Source: Nocardiopsis mwathae
GTDB lineage: Bacteria > Actinomycetota > Actinomycetes > Streptosporangiales > Streptosporangiaceae
NCBI RefSeq assembly: GCF_014201195.1
Contig: NZ_JACHDS010000001.1
Location: 868,001 to 932,000 of the forward strand
DNA length: 64,000 nt
Reading direction: 5' to 3'
The notes under the pieces were generated by a model, which searched no databases, was not told the origin of the DNA, and saw only the letters and a program-made list of their open reading frames with translations. How positions within the stretch are numbered: position 1 is the stretch's first letter; every line of letters starts with the position of its first letter. Shown here one piece after another: positions 1-9,693 of this stretch. The position numbers were made by a program, and so were the translations under genes.

Positions 1-1719
1 CACAACCCCGGCCTGTCCAAGGCCGCGGCCGCCGCCCGCGCGGTCGACCTGCTCGAACTCGTCGGCATCCCCGAAGCCGAGACCCGCTACCGCGCGTTCC
101 CGCACGAGTTCTCCGGCGGTATGCGCCAGCGCGTCATGATCGCCATCGCCATCGCCAACGACCCCGACGTCATCATCTGCGACGAGCCCACCACGGCCCT
201 CGACGTCACCATCCAGGCGCAGATCCTGGAGGTCCTCAAGACCGCGCAGCGCGAGACCGGCGCCGCCATCGTGATGATCACCCACGACCTGGGTGTCGTC
301 GCCGGGTTCGTCGACCGGGTGCAGGTCATGTACGCGGGGCGGCTGGTGGAGACCGGCGATGTCGACGACGTCTACTACCGCACCCGCATGCCCTACACCA
401 TGGGCCTGCTCGGCTCGGTGCCGCGGCTCGACGCCGCGGAGAAGACCCCGCTGATCCCGATCAAGGGCAACCCGCCGTCGCTGTCCGACATGCCGCCGGG
501 CTGCCCGTTCGCGCCGCGCTGCCCGATCGCCGTGGCCGCCTGCCACCAGGAGGAGCCGCCCCTGGTCGCCGTGGGTGGCGAGGGGCACGCCGCGGCGTGC
601 ATCAGGGCCGCGGAGATCGAGGACAACGGGTGGGAGGCGCACGACGTCTACCCCGTGCCCGACATCCCGCCGAGCCCGCAGTCGTCGATCCGCCGCGAGG
701 ACCGCGAGGCCGTGCTGGAGGTCGACGACCTCATCAAGCACCACCCGCTGATGAAGGGCGCGGTGTTCAAGCGCCGCGTCGGCACCGTGTACGCGGTCGA
801 CGGGCTCACCTTCGACATCCGCGAGGGCGAGACGCTGGGCCTGGTCGGCGAGTCCGGCTGCGGCAAGTCGAGCACGCTGATGGAGATCCTCAGCCTGGAC
901 AAGCCGCAGCGCGGCCGGGTCGTCGTGCTGGGCAAGGAGTCGGGCCGCCTCGGCGCCAAGGAACGCTTCGCGATCCGCCGCGACATGCAGGTGGTGTTCC
1001 AGGACCCGATGAGCTCGCTCGACCCGCGCATGCAGGTCTTCGAGATCATCGCCGAGCCGCTGCGCACCCACGGCCACCCCAAGAACCGGCTGGCCGCGCG
1101 CGTGCACGAGCTGCTCGACCTCGTCGGCCTGGACCCGGCGCACGCCGCCCGCTACCCCCAGGAGTTCTCCGGCGGGCAGCGCCAGCGCATCGGCATCGCC
1201 CGCGCCCTGGCCCTGGAACCGCGGCTGCTGGTGCTGGACGAGCCGGTGTCCGCGCTGGACGTGTCCATCCAGGCCGGCGTGATCAACCTGCTCGACGAGC
1301 TCAAGGCCCGCCTCGGCCTGGCCTACCTGTTCGTCGCGCACGACCTGTCGGTGGTCCGGCACATCGCCGACCGGGTGGCGGTGATGTACCTCGGCAAGAT
1401 CGTCGAGATCGGCGACGTCGACTCCATCTACGGCGCTCCCACCCACCCCTACACCCAGGCGCTGTTGTCGGCGATCCCGGTGCCCAACCCGGAGAAGGAG
1501 CGTGCCCGGACCCACATCGTCCTCAAGGGAGACCTGCCCAACCCCGCCGCCCCGCCGTCGGGATGCAGTTTCCGCACCCGCTGCCAGAAGTTCGCCGTCC
1601 TCGGCGAGAGCGAGCGCGAACGCTGCGTGAATCAGGAACCGGCACTCACACCCCAGGGTGGCGACTCCGCCGACCAGGCGTCGGCCTGCCACTACGCGGA
1701 GGAGCGCGAGCTGCTGTGA
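1..1719 (+). CDS. Fused oligopeptide/dipeptide ABC transporter ATPase (5' end outside window)
   Basis: The frame is open from the left edge to the TGA, so the N-terminus is missing. Two nucleotide-binding domains are fused. The visible end of domain 1 has signature [12 protein letters not shown], Walker [13 protein letters not shown] and H-loop ITHD, then the extension typical of oligopeptide ATPases with a Cys cluster (GCPFAPRCP). Domain 2, from about visible residue 239, has Walker [11 protein letters not shown]-loop [12 protein letters not shown], signature [12 protein letters not shown], Walker [14 protein letters not shown]-loop VAHD and a second Cys cluster (GCSFRTRCQ). In this family (DppD/OppD with DppF/OppF) such ATPases power peptide, nickel or opine uptake; here both halves are one polypeptide. 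The binding protein gene follows by 69 bases, so the permeases are probably upstream, outside the window. The substrate cannot be read from this sequence. Confidence 0.95.
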   Translation, partial: HNPGLSKAAAAARAVDLLELVGIPEAETRYRAFPHEFSGGMRQRVMIAIAIANDPDVIICDEPTTALDVTIQAQILEVLKTAQRETGAAIVMITHDLGVVAGFVDRVQVMYAGRLVETGDVDDVYYRTRMPYTMGLLGSVPRLDAAEKTPLIPIKGNPPSLSDMPPGCPFAPRCPIAVAACHQEEPPLVAVGGEGHAAACIRAAEIEDNGWEAHDVYPVPDIPPSPQSSIRREDREAVLEVDDLIKHHPLMKGAVFKRRVGTVYAVDGLTFDIREGETLGLVGESGCGKSSTLMEILSLDKPQRGRVVVLGKESGRLGAKERFAIRRDMQVVFQDPMSSLDPRMQVFEIIAEPLRTHGHPKNRLAARVHELLDLVGLDPAHAARYPQEFSGGQRQRIGIARALALEPRLLVLDEPVSALDVSIQAGVINLLDELKARLGLAYLFVAHDLSVVRHIADRVAVMYLGKIVEIGDVDSIYGAPTHPYTQALLSAIPVPNPEKERARTHIVLKGDLPNPAAPPSGCSFRTRCQKFAVLGESERERCVNQEPALTPQGGDSADQASACHYAEERELL

Positions 1720-1788
1720 CCGCATTCGGGAACGGCGCCCCGCGCCGGCCCGGCTACCCCCACAAAGAATCCAGTAGGGAGTTGTCCC

Positions 1789-3513
1789 ATGACCATCAGA
1801 CGAGCGGCCTACATGGCCGCACCCGTCATGGCCCTGGCCCTCATGGCAGGAGCGTGCAGCGGCGGAGGCGGCGGTGACGAAGCCGGTGGGAACGAGGAGA
1901 AGCTCACCGACATCCCCGCCTCCGACATGAACGCGACCGATCGCGACGACCTGGAGGACGGCGGCACGTTCCACTGGGGGATCAACGAGTTCCCCACGCA
2001 GTACCAGCGCTTCCACACCCAGGGCAACCTGGCCAACGCCGAGCGGATCGCGGCGGCCGTCCTGCCCCGCGCCCACTACTACGACGACTCCGGCGACCCG
2101 CACCCCGACCAGGACTTCGTCCTGAGCAGCGAGATCAGCGACGACGGCACGACGCTGACCTTCGAGCTCAACCCCGACGCCACGTGGTCCAACGGCGACC
2201 CGATCACCTGGGAGGACTACGCCGCGCAGGCCGAGACCGTGGGCGGCCACCGCGACGACGACGCCAAGTTCGAGATCGGCGACAAGACCGGCTACGAGCG
2301 CATCGAGAAGACCGAGGAGGGTGAGAACGAGTTCGAGGCCGTCTTCACCTTCAGTACACCCTTCGGCGAGTGGCCCCGACTCTTCGCCCACCTGTACCCC
2401 AAGGAGTACATGGAGGACCCGGAGAAGTTCAACAAGGACTACGAGCACGACTTCCCGGTCACCGCGGGTCCCTTCGGCGACGTCGAGTTCGACAAGACCA
2501 AGGAGACCGTCACCGTCAACAAGAGCGAGGACTGGTGGGGTGAGCCGGCGAAGCTGGACCGGATCATCTACCACCACTACGGCAACGACGCCCTGCCGAA
2601 CGTGATGAACAACGGTGAGATCGACGGCTTCTACCTCGGCTACGACGCCAACGCCTACGACACCCTGAAGGACAGGGACGGGGTCCGCCTCACCAAGGCG
2701 GTCGACAATGGCTACCGCCACCTCACCATGAACGGCGGCGAGGGCCGGATCCTGGAGGACACCAAGGTCCGCAACGCCATCGTGCACGGCATCGACCGCG
2801 CCCAGATCGCCTCGGCGACCCTGGATGGGGTCGAGTGGACCACCGACCCGACGGTGAACCGGCTGATCAAGTCCTCGCAGACCGGTTTCCAGGACAACAG
2901 CGAGGGCTACGGCGAGTACGATCCCGAGCTGGCGGGCCAGATGCTCGACGAGGCCGGGTGGACCCAGGAGTCCGAGGGGGCGACCCGCACGAAGGACGGC
3001 GAGGAGCTCGAACTCCACTGGGTGATCCCCTCGGACATCCGGAACACCGCTGACGAGGCCGAGATCGCCCAGGCGCAGCTGGAGGAGATCGGCGTCAAGG
3101 TCGACGTGGACACCGTCCCGAACAACAAGTTCTTCGAGGAGTACATCGTCCCCGGCAACTACGACGCCACCACCTTCGTCTACACCAGCACCAACCCGTA
3201 CGCCGGCTACTCCCAGGAGAACTTCGCCGGACCGGTGGGCGAGGACGAGGACGGCAACGTCAACTGGGGCAACAACCTGCACTTCTTCACCACCGACGAG
3301 ATCCGCGACGGCTTCGACGCGCTGACCGAGGAGACCGACCCGGAGAAGTACACCGAGCTCACCAACGAGCTCGACCGGATGCTGTGGGAGCAGAGCATGG
3401 CGGTGCCGCTCTTCCAGCGCCCGGGCCTCTTCGCGGTCAACGACGAGATCGCCAACTGGGGCGCCAACGGGCTCGGCAGTATCCACTACGAGGACATCGG
3501 CTTTGTGAAGTAA
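1789..3513 (+). CDS. Extracellular solute-binding lipoprotein, family 5 (peptide type)
   Basis: A 574-residue binding protein of the SBP_bac_5 family, anchored outside the membrane. The N-terminus is basic and hydrophobic with a lipobox ending MAGAC (Cys23), then a Gly-rich spacer. Family features include the segment LTFELNPDATWSNGDPITWEDY and a C-terminal region ending in PLFQRPGLFAVN. GGGAG at 1777-1781 sits 7 bases before the ATG. The length is normal for the family. It lies 69 bases after the fused ATPase gene and ends at a strong hairpin, so it is the last gene of an uptake operon. Acidic residues are abundant. A peptide ligand is the family default; nickel or sugars are possible. Confidence 0.93.
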   Translation: MTIRRAAYMAAPVMALALMAGACSGGGGGDEAGGNEEKLTDIPASDMNATDRDDLEDGGTFHWGINEFPTQYQRFHTQGNLANAERIAAAVLPRAHYYDDSGDPHPDQDFVLSSEISDDGTTLTFELNPDATWSNGDPITWEDYAAQAETVGGHRDDDAKFEIGDKTGYERIEKTEEGENEFEAVFTFSTPFGEWPRLFAHLYPKEYMEDPEKFNKDYEHDFPVTAGPFGDVEFDKTKETVTVNKSEDWWGEPAKLDRIIYHHYGNDALPNVMNNGEIDGFYLGYDANAYDTLKDRDGVRLTKAVDNGYRHLTMNGGEGRILEDTKVRNAIVHGIDRAQIASATLDGVEWTTDPTVNRLIKSSQTGFQDNSEGYGEYDPELAGQMLDEAGWTQESEGATRTKDGEELELHWVIPSDIRNTADEAEIAQAQLEEIGVKVDVDTVPNNKFFEEYIVPGNYDATTFVYTSTNPYAGYSQENFAGPVGEDEDGNVNWGNNLHFFTTDEIRDGFDALTEETDPEKYTELTNELDRMLWEQSMAVPLFQRPGLFAVNDEIANWGANGLGSIHYEDIGFVK

Positions 3514-3536
3514 TCGCGCCGCTGTGACCTGAAGGT

Positions 3537-3571
3537 GCGTGCCCCCACCGGGCCACCCGGTGGGGGCACGC
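3537..3571 (+). terminator. Strong hairpin terminator after the binding-protein gene
   Basis: A 16-bp perfect stem (3537-3552 with 3556-3571) with a CCA loop lies 23 bases after the stop codon. There is no U-tract, as is common for actinobacterial terminators. Confidence 0.85.
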
Positions 3572-3744
3572 CCGTTCGCCGAGGTGCTCGCGCGCTCCCG
3601 GCGCCTGCGCTCCCGTTCTGTCACTTTCCGTGGTGGATCCTGTGTGTATCGGCGTGTCCGGCGTGGTGCGGTCGCGTGCGCGGTGGTCCAATGGAAGGCA
3701 GGCGTCGTCCGACGCGAACGAGACCTTCAGGGGTGCGACTCACG

Positions 3745-4656
3745 ATGAACTACCCACCGCCTGACCAGCCGAACGATGACGGGAAATCGCCGTCCGACCG
3801 AGAGCCGCAGGAGCCGCAGGAGCCCGGCGGCGGTGACGAGCGGCAGGGCGGCGGAACCGGCGCCCCCTACAGCGAGCCGCAGCAACCCTACGGACAACCG
3901 CCCCACGGGCCGCCCCCCGAGGGCGGGCCGGGCTACCCCGGACAGCAGCAGCCCGGCTATGGCCAACCCGGTTACGGCCAACCCGCCTACGGCCAGCCCC
4001 CTCCGGGCCAGCAGCCCTACGGACAACCGCCCTACGGCGACGCCCGACAGGACCCCTACGCCCCCGGCGGCTACGGGGCGCCCCCGCCGCCACCGCCCGG
4101 CCAGCAGCCCTACGGCCCGGCGACCCAGGCGCCGCTCGTCCACGGCCTCCCGCTCGCCGAGTGGTGGCAGCGGCTGGTGGCGCGCATCATCGACACCATC
4201 ATCGTCGTGGTGCCGTTCTTCATCATCGCCTTCATCATCGGCATCTTCTACGCCATCACCCTCATCGGTGAGGGAGCCACCGACTTCGAGGTCGGAACCG
4301 GCGACGACCTGGGGCTCACCATCGTCCTCTCGCTGATCTTCCTCGCGATCGCCCTCGCCTACGAAGGGACCATGCTGCGGTACTACGGCCGCACGCTGGG
4401 CAAGATGGCGCTGTCCCTGCGCGTGGTCCCCCTGGACACCCCGCGGGACCCGGGCGGAAGCCTCCCACCCGGCACCGCCGTCGTCCGCGCCCTGGTCTGG
4501 TACGGACCCAGTTCGCTCCTGGGCTGGATCCCCTTCCTGGGCGTGCTCGCCAACCTCTTCCCGATCGTCAACGGCCTGTGGCCGCTGTGGGACCGCCCCA
4601 ACCGGCAGTCGATCAACGACAAGGTCGCCAAGACCGTGGTCGTCGTCGACCGCTGA
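3745..4656 (+). CDS. RDD-family membrane protein with Pro/Gly/Gln/Tyr-rich cytoplasmic head
   Basis: A protein of 303 residues. Residues 1 to about 130 are low-complexity with repeated GYGQP and [10 protein letters not shown] units. An RDD domain begins near [17 protein letters not shown] and is followed by hydrophobic segments. The third RDD-type motif is in the stretch [16 protein letters not shown], and the end has [15 protein letters not shown]. The ATG at 3745 was chosen because the sequence before it is not protein-like and a weak AGGGG lies 11 bases upstream. RDD proteins are poorly understood; some are linked to ion transport or stress. The gene converges with the next one, with only 10 bases between stop codons. 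Confidence 0.87.
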   Translation: MNYPPPDQPNDDGKSPSDREPQEPQEPGGGDERQGGGTGAPYSEPQQPYGQPPHGPPPEGGPGYPGQQQPGYGQPGYGQPAYGQPPPGQQPYGQPPYGDARQDPYAPGGYGAPPPPPPGQQPYGPATQAPLVHGLPLAEWWQRLVARIIDTIIVVVPFFIIAFIIGIFYAITLIGEGATDFEVGTGDDLGLTIVLSLIFLAIALAYEGTMLRYYGRTLGKMALSLRVVPLDTPRDPGGSLPPGTAVVRALVWYGPSSLLGWIPFLGVLANLFPIVNGLWPLWDRPNRQSINDKVAKTVVVVDR

Positions 4657-4666
4657 AACCGGGCAC

Positions 4667-5323
4667 TCAGCCCATCACGTACAGCGTGCCGATGATCCGG
4701 TCGGCCAGGGCGTCGTCGAGGTAGCGGTCGGCCGCGGTGATCCGGAAGGTGACCCCGGTGCCGTCGTCCAGCAGCATCGCCACGTCGACGCCCCGGACCG
4801 TGTCGTCCGTGTCGTCCGTGCCGTCCGTTGGTTCCGGGTCGCCGTCCCCGTCTCCGACCGTCGGGGACGGGGTACCGTCCGCCTCCGAGGGGTCGGCGGT
4901 CGCGCCCTCGCCGTCAGGACGCCGGATCAGGTCGGGCGCGTACTCGCCGGAGAACTCGTAGTCGGACCGCTGCGCGTCCTCGGCACCGGGGACGGGGTAC
5001 TCGTACTCGCGGTCGGTGTAGGTGAGCCGGGTGTCCCGCTGGAAGACGGCCAGGGCGTCCCGGGCCACCTCGTCGACGCTGTCCGCGGTGTCGTCGGCGA
5101 CGAGGATCTCCACCTGCGCGGGCCGGTCTCCGAAGTCGTCGGGGAGCGCGTAGCCGATGCCGTCCGAGTCGTGCGCGACGAACCCGTCGGGCACCGGCGG
5201 GGGCGAGGCCTCGGCGTCACCCCGCGTCTGCTGGCCGCCGCCGCAGGCCGTTCCCACGGCCAGCAGCACCACACCGGCCGCGAGCCCGCTCGACGGGCGT
5301 CTTCGGTGCGGAACGGATCTCAT
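4667..5323 (-). CDS. Acidic lipoprotein, paralogue of the lipoprotein at 42.3 kb
   Basis: A 218-residue lipoprotein of unknown role. The start at 5323 has GGGAGG (5333-5338 on the opposite strand) 9 bases upstream and gives a signal peptide with lipobox AVGTAC (Cys27). An upstream in-frame start would add 14 residues without a ribosome site. The mature part contains the run GIGYALPDDFGDRPAQVEI and ends in a segment with RGVDVAMLLDDGTGVTFR and YLDDALADRIIGT. Both segments have close counterparts in the lipoprotein at 42321-42827, so the two are paralogues. This copy has an extra Asp/Gly/Thr/Pro-rich insert (about residues 145-175). No enzymatic motif is visible. Confidence 0.85.
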   Translation of the reverse strand: MRSVPHRRRPSSGLAAGVVLLAVGTACGGGQQTRGDAEASPPPVPDGFVAHDSDGIGYALPDDFGDRPAQVEILVADDTADSVDEVARDALAVFQRDTRLTYTDREYEYPVPGAEDAQRSDYEFSGEYAPDLIRRPDGEGATADPSEADGTPSPTVGDGDGDPEPTDGTDDTDDTVRGVDVAMLLDDGTGVTFRITAADRYLDDALADRIIGTLYVMG

Positions 5324-5413
5324 CAGGTTCGGCCTCCCACGTGCCGGATGGGGACATGAGCCCATTGTCCTTATCTCCCCGCCTTTCCACGCGCACGCCC
5401 ACCGGGTGTCGCC

Positions 5414-5499
5414 GCCCCTCTCTCCGTTGATCTCGGAGATATCGGGGTAAAAATCGTGCGTGACACCCCGATATCTCCGAGATCAACGGAGAGAGGGGC
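5414..5499. repeat. 35-bp perfect inverted repeat (16-base loop)
   Basis: The left arm 5414-5448 pairs without mismatch with 5465-5499 around a 16-base loop. It sits 15 bases after the stop of the SDR-like gene and about 90 bases upstream of the acidic lipoprotein start, both on the minus strand. It is much longer than an ordinary terminator stem and contains the partial palindrome GATCTCGGAGATATC. It may be a terminator, a mobile-element remnant or a regulatory cruciform. Confidence 0.9.
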
Positions 5500-5514
5500 C
5501 TGGTGGGGGCACGG

Positions 5515-7038
5515 TCACCAGGCGGCCGGGCGGTAGTCCTTCAGGAAGCAGCCGTAGAGGTCCTCGCCCTGCTCGCCGCGGACGATGGGGTCGTAGACCC
5601 GCGCGGCGCCGTCGACGAGGTCGAGCGGGGCGTGGAAGCCGGCCTCGGCCAGGCGCACCTTGTCGGGGTGCGGGCGCTCGTCGGTGATCCAGCCGGTGTC
5701 CACGCTGGTCATGAGGACGCCGTCGGACTCCCACATCTCCTGGGCGCTCGTGCGCGTCAGCATGTTCAGCGAAGCCTTCGCCATGTTGGTGTGCGGGTGG
5801 CCCGGGGCCTTGTAGCCGCGCTCGAACACGCCCTCCATGGCGGACACGTTCACCACGTACTTGCGCCGCGCGGGAGAGGCGGCCATGGCCGGGCGCAACC
5901 GGCTCACCAGCAGGAACGGTGCGGTGACGTTGCACAGCTGGACTTCGAGCATCTCCAGCGCACCGACCTCGTGTACCTGCTGGGTCCAGCTGTTCTCCGC
6001 CGCGAGGTCGGGCACCAGGCCGCCGGCATCGATCGCGTTCCCGGCGGCGATGCGCTCGGGGGCGGCCGAACCGCTGGTGAGGGCCAGGGCCGTCAGCGCG
6101 TGCGGAGTCAGCGGAGCCGCAGCCGCCGCCAGGTCCCCGGCCACCTCGGCCAGCTCCCGCCGGTCCGCACCGCTGATGGCGTCGACGCCGCTGCGCCCGC
6201 CGGGGGAACCGAAGGTGACCATGTCCGGCAGCGGCCCGGAGGGCAGCTCGGCCGACTCCGCCTCGACGAGGCGGGAGTAGGAGCCGGGGGAGCGGCGCAC
6301 GGTCTGCGCGGCGTTGTTGATGAGGATGTCCAGTGGCCCCTGCTCGGCGACGGAGTCGGCGAGCGCGATCACCTGGGCAGGGTCGCGCAGATCCAGCCCG
6401 ACCACGCGCAGCCGGTGCAGCCAGTCGGCGCTGTCGGGCATCGCGGAGAAGCGGCGGACGGCGTCCTTGGGGAAGCGGGTGGTGATGGTGGTGTGCGCGC
6501 CGTCGCGCAGGAGACGCAGCGCGATGTACATACCGATCTTCGCCCTGCCGCCGGTGAGCAGCGCCCGCCGCCCGGTCAGGTCGGCGCGGGCCTCGCGGCG
6601 CGCCCAGTTCTCTGCCGCGCAGGTGGGGCAGAGCTGGTGGTAGAAGGCGTCGACGACCTCGTACTTCTGCTTGCAGATGTAGCAGGGGCGCGGGCGCCGG
6701 AAGACGCCGACGGTCCGGTCGGTGGTGGAGGTGGTGAGGGGGATGCCCTGCGTCTCGTCGTCGATCCGGTCGGGCGCCCCGGTCGCGGTCTTGGCGATGA
6801 GCGCCCGGTCGGCGGCGGTCTCCGCCGCCCGCCGCTCCCTGCGGCGCCGGACCTTCACGGCCTTGAAGAGCTTCGCGGTCGCGCGCTGCACCTTGAGAGA
6901 GTCGGGGTGCTCGGGCGGCAGCTCCTCCGCTTCTGCGAGCACACGCAGGCAGGACTCCAGCCGCTCGGGGTCGATGCCCGAGACCTCGGCGCCGTGATCG
7001 CCCGGCTTCTCCGCAGCCGCCTGCCCGTTCTGCCCCAT
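5515..7038 (-). CDS. SDR-like oxidoreductase with N-terminal helical part and zinc ribbon
   Basis: About 507 residues, twice the length of a classical SDR. The N-terminal 115 residues are charged and helical. Next is a zinc ribbon of form CYIC-x14-CPTC, then a Rossmann domain starting RRALLTGGRAKIG and continuing with LDILINNAAQ. The classical catalytic site is altered. The serine region NVSAMEG is present, but the YxxxK tyrosine position reads TNMAK, and the middle glycine of TGxxxGxG is Lys. It could bind NAD(P) with altered chemistry or be non-catalytic. The start at 7038 has CAGGG six bases upstream; an ATG six bases further out (7044) has no room for a ribosome site. It ends just before the 35-bp inverted repeat. 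Confidence 0.87.
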   Translation of the reverse strand: MGQNGQAAAEKPGDHGAEVSGIDPERLESCLRVLAEAEELPPEHPDSLKVQRATAKLFKAVKVRRRRERRAAETAADRALIAKTATGAPDRIDDETQGIPLTTSTTDRTVGVFRRPRPCYICKQKYEVVDAFYHQLCPTCAAENWARREARADLTGRRALLTGGRAKIGMYIALRLLRDGAHTTITTRFPKDAVRRFSAMPDSADWLHRLRVVGLDLRDPAQVIALADSVAEQGPLDILINNAAQTVRRSPGSYSRLVEAESAELPSGPLPDMVTFGSPGGRSGVDAISGADRRELAEVAGDLAAAAAPLTPHALTALALTSGSAAPERIAAGNAIDAGGLVPDLAAENSWTQQVHEVGALEMLEVQLCNVTAPFLLVSRLRPAMAASPARRKYVVNVSAMEGVFERGYKAPGHPHTNMAKASLNMLTRTSAQEMWESDGVLMTSVDTGWITDERPHPDKVRLAEAGFHAPLDLVDGAARVYDPIVRGEQGEDLYGCFLKDYRPAAW

Positions 7039-7231
7039 CGCCATCCCTGTGTGACCGGTTCCGGATACTCCGCAGGAACTCTATGCGCGCCCCGCCGCTG
7101 GTCCGGCCAGCCTCCATGACTCGGTGCGAGCGCAGCAGGCCCGTGATCCAGGGCGGCAGCGACCCGAGAAGTTGGCTGCTGGCCCGTTATCGGACATGTC
7201 ACCGCGCGAACATGGGAAAACAGCGGAGAAT

Positions 7232-7702
7232 CTACCCGCCGTCGTACGGCGAGAAACAGGGGGAAAGGGCGCCGATGCTCAGTTCATCGCTCCTGTCGCC
7301 ACGCACTGCAAGAGTGAATGAATCGGGGGTCTCCACTTGGATCACCAACTCTTCTGGGCGAGCGTCCTCGATGACAGAGTAGCCGTTCTTATTCCAATGT
7401 TCGAACATTCTTTCAATATTCTGTTCCTTGTCCTTGGGGTGCAGGTTCAAAACTCGGTATTCCTTGGTTACCATGACGCGCCCGGTGTTATCGCTCTCCG
7501 CGTCACCACACGAGGTGTCCCACATATCTTCCTTTGCTTCCAGCTTCGCTTCCTTGGGGAGTGTGGAAAATGATTCTGCGATGTACTTCTCAAGTGTCTC
7601 ACCAGCCTGACTTCGATCGAGGTCTGCCCCGGGGTCAGTCCACCCGCAGGCGGACAGTGAAAATATGATCAGTGCGACGGAGGATTGCGGAATCCATGAC
7701 AT
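7232..7702 (-). CDS. Small lipoprotein, third gene of hydrolase cassette A
   Basis: A 156-residue lipoprotein with lipobox SLSAC (Cys19). The start at 7702 is preceded by an AAGAGA-type site; translation further upstream would run into the hydrolase gene in another frame. The mature protein has two Cys, in TSCGDAESDN and in LSPCFSPY near the C-terminus, probably a disulfide. Its paralogue is the lipoprotein at 38045-38518; both end in SIGA(L/V)SPC. It follows the alpha/beta hydrolase by 19 bases in a three-gene cassette (9693 to 7232) that recurs at 40552 to 38045. Base composition is clearly AT-richer than neighbouring core genes. Function unknown. Confidence 0.8.
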   Translation of the reverse strand: MSWIPQSSVALIIFSLSACGWTDPGADLDRSQAGETLEKYIAESFSTLPKEAKLEAKEDMWDTSCGDAESDNTGRVMVTKEYRVLNLHPKDKEQNIERMFEHWNKNGYSVIEDARPEELVIQVETPDSFTLAVRGDRSDELSIGALSPCFSPYDGG

Positions 7703-7721
7703 CGGATCTCTTCGTTTCACG

Positions 7722-9329
7722 TTAGTGCTGACCGGCAACAATTTCTCCCATGTGACGCGCCGACTTGCTGTTCCTTTTAAAGTAGTCGCTGTGCGCCTGG
7801 CCGAATGGAAACTTCCCGAGCATTGACCCGTCGGCGGAATCAAATACAGATGCTCCGAAGTCCTCGCTCGTCGGATCGGCGCCGTGGACAAAGTCCGGGG
7901 TGAAGGCGTTGATTGTGTCGTTCTTCGCTGTCGAGACGTGGACCTTGCTTCCAGGGACGCCCAGATCACTCACATGTTCTGCATTGAGTCCGGGGCTGCC
8001 AACGAACACGTAGTTATCCGCGTCAAGCCCCGTCCCCTGCATCGCGTGCCCAGCAAGCGTAGACCCATAACTGTGGCCGATGATTGTGTTGTTGGAGGGC
8101 TTTCCTTCGTGTGTGGATCGCAATCCGATCTGGAAATCTCGCAAACCCTGGGAAGCTGCCACAGCGTAATCCTCGCTAATCGCCTCTGCATCGTCCGGAG
8201 TGTTATATCCAATCCAGGAGATCACTGCATGAGTTGCATCAGGGTCTACTTCTTGGGCCTCCTTCTTAATGACCTCGGCTCGGCCCAGCTGCCCGTTGAT
8301 GGCTTGCCACTTGATTCCAGTCCCAGGTACCAATGTCGCAACGTTGTCCGCCGTGTCCGGGTTTCCATCGGCGAGAATCGCTCGCCCCTTGCCATCAGTG
8401 GTGTCCAACGCCAACAGATAGCGTTCGGTTCCCTCGGCATCCAGGGTCTCGTTTTTGAGTTTTTTCAGTTCCCTATATTCAGCGCTGTCGTCGCCGTACT
8501 GCTCCTTGACCCTGGGAAGTACTTCGTCGAGATGGTCACGATTGAGTTCGTCCCGCACCTCGGCGGGGATGCCGTCCATCATCCGTAGCGTGTCAGGGTG
8601 CTTCGCCATTAGCGCTTCTCGCTGTGAGGGGGACAGACTTTCCCACCAGGCATTGACCTGATTGGGATCACTGCCTTCCTTCGGGACGCCGCCCTTCAGC
8701 GGTGGAAATTCAGGTTTGTCGTACTTTGGCCCCATGATGTTGAATGGAGCCCAACTCAAGTATCCCGAGTCCTGAAGCTTGCGGACGTTCTCCTCCGTTG
8801 CGCCCTTCTTCAGCATGTCGGATATTACTTGGGCCTTTTCTTGGAATTCATCCCAATGTGTCTCCGCCTTGTGTCTTTGTGCTTCAAAGTCAAGGCGCAT
8901 TGCACTGACCGCGTCAGCCCTTGCCCCGGTCCACGCTATGGCATCCCTCGTTTCGGCATTCTTTATCTTCTTGAGGTGAAGCTTCTCTGAGTGTTTCCAC
9001 CGTTCGACGTTTGCCTCGCGGGCGTATTTGTAGTCTTCGACGTCATCTGCCCATTTTTGAGTAGTTGAAATGAGGAAAGAAATGGACAAAACGGCTTGCT
9101 GCCACTTGGTTTGGTCGTAATCTGCTTCGTCTTTGATTTTCCAGGCGATCAGGTCGCTGAACTCGAAAGAAGAGCCGTTGAACTCGTCGTGCAAACTGCC
9201 AGAGCGGCCGGTGATGCGGCCCATGAAGATCTCGAAGTCGTCAGCGAAATCCCTGAGTCGTCCCTCGCTTGCGATTGTCATGTCCGGAATGAAGGTGCAT
9301 CCGGCTTCATTGAATTCAAACTTTGCCAC
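7722..9329 (-). CDS. Alpha/beta hydrolase, DUF1023-like, with N-terminal helical domain (cassette A)
   Basis: A 535-residue protein. The N-terminal 200 residues are helical and highly charged, resembling the helical heads found before type VII-linked effectors. The C-terminal half is an alpha/beta hydrolase with nucleophile elbow IGHSYGST (Ser near residue 418), a later Asp region (AKNDTINAFTPD) and a C-terminal His in GQAHSDYF. A domain of this kind (DUF1023) is usual in actinobacteria and is probably a lipase or esterase; the substrate is unknown. No signal peptide is seen. The start is GTG with an AGGAG site upstream. The paralogue at 38533-40164 has the same order and same neighbours. Composition is AT-rich compared with core genes. 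Confidence 0.87.
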   Translation of the reverse strand: MAKFEFNEAGCTFIPDMTIASEGRLRDFADDFEIFMGRITGRSGSLHDEFNGSSFEFSDLIAWKIKDEADYDQTKWQQAVLSISFLISTTQKWADDVEDYKYAREANVERWKHSEKLHLKKIKNAETRDAIAWTGARADAVSAMRLDFEAQRHKAETHWDEFQEKAQVISDMLKKGATEENVRKLQDSGYLSWAPFNIMGPKYDKPEFPPLKGGVPKEGSDPNQVNAWWESLSPSQREALMAKHPDTLRMMDGIPAEVRDELNRDHLDEVLPRVKEQYGDDSAEYRELKKLKNETLDAEGTERYLLALDTTDGKGRAILADGNPDTADNVATLVPGTGIKWQAINGQLGRAEVIKKEAQEVDPDATHAVISWIGYNTPDDAEAISEDYAVAASQGLRDFQIGLRSTHEGKPSNNTIIGHSYGSTLAGHAMQGTGLDADNYVFVGSPGLNAEHVSDLGVPGSKVHVSTAKNDTINAFTPDFVHGADPTSEDFGASVFDSADGSMLGKFPFGQAHSDYFKRNSKSARHMGEIVAGQH

Positions 9330-9363
9330 GGACTTCTCCTGGGGTGGGGGTCAAGAAGAACGT

Positions 9364-9693
9364 TCAGCCATTGACTTCGCGGCTGAGGCCGGGCCAGGGA
9401 CTATCAAAGTCCTCGGAGCTGTCGTAGTCATTCTTCGCGGCTGCGGATGCACCGGACTGGATGTTCTCGCTGAGCTGGAGTCCGTGGTTCTGCAGCTCTC
9501 CCAGGAAGACTGAAGTGTCCTCGCGGAACTTGTCGTACCCCAGGCGAACGGGGACTTCGGCTGCGGGGCTCCGAATGTCCTCAAGCATCGACTCGAAGGT
9601 GTCCGTCAGGCCGACCATGGCCTCGGCCAGCATCTCGGCGGCTTCACCCTTGCTCTTGCCCTTGACGACGTTGACGCCGACCTCGTCGCTCAC
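9364..9693 (-). CDS. Small helical protein, first gene of cassette A
   Basis: A 109-residue acidic, all-helical protein with a GTG start, 34 bases upstream of the hydrolase gene. Size and helical pattern recall WXG100/ESAT-6-type partners, but there is no WxG turn in the middle; a conserved WPGLSR motif is at the C-terminus instead. The paralogue at 40223-40552 is very similar along its whole length, more so than the other cassette members. It may pair with the helical head of the hydrolase or be a secretion partner. Function inferred only from context. Confidence 0.8.
   Translation of the reverse strand: MSDEVGVNVVKGKSKGEAAEMLAEAMVGLTDTFESMLEDIRSPAAEVPVRLGYDKFREDTSVFLGELQNHGLQLSENIQSGASAAAKNDYDSSEDFDSPWPGLSREVNG

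Noticed and set aside
5414-5499. CRISPR repeat or IS end
   Set aside because: Only one inverted pair, no direct repeats with spacers, no transposase and no target duplication seen.
5503-7119. A long plus-strand frame over the SDR-like gene
   Set aside because: Antisense shadow; the minus strand has a zinc ribbon and a Rossmann fold with a proper start.
9364-9693. Calling the small helical protein a WXG100 protein
   Set aside because: No WxG turn; only size and helicity fit. Kept as unnamed.
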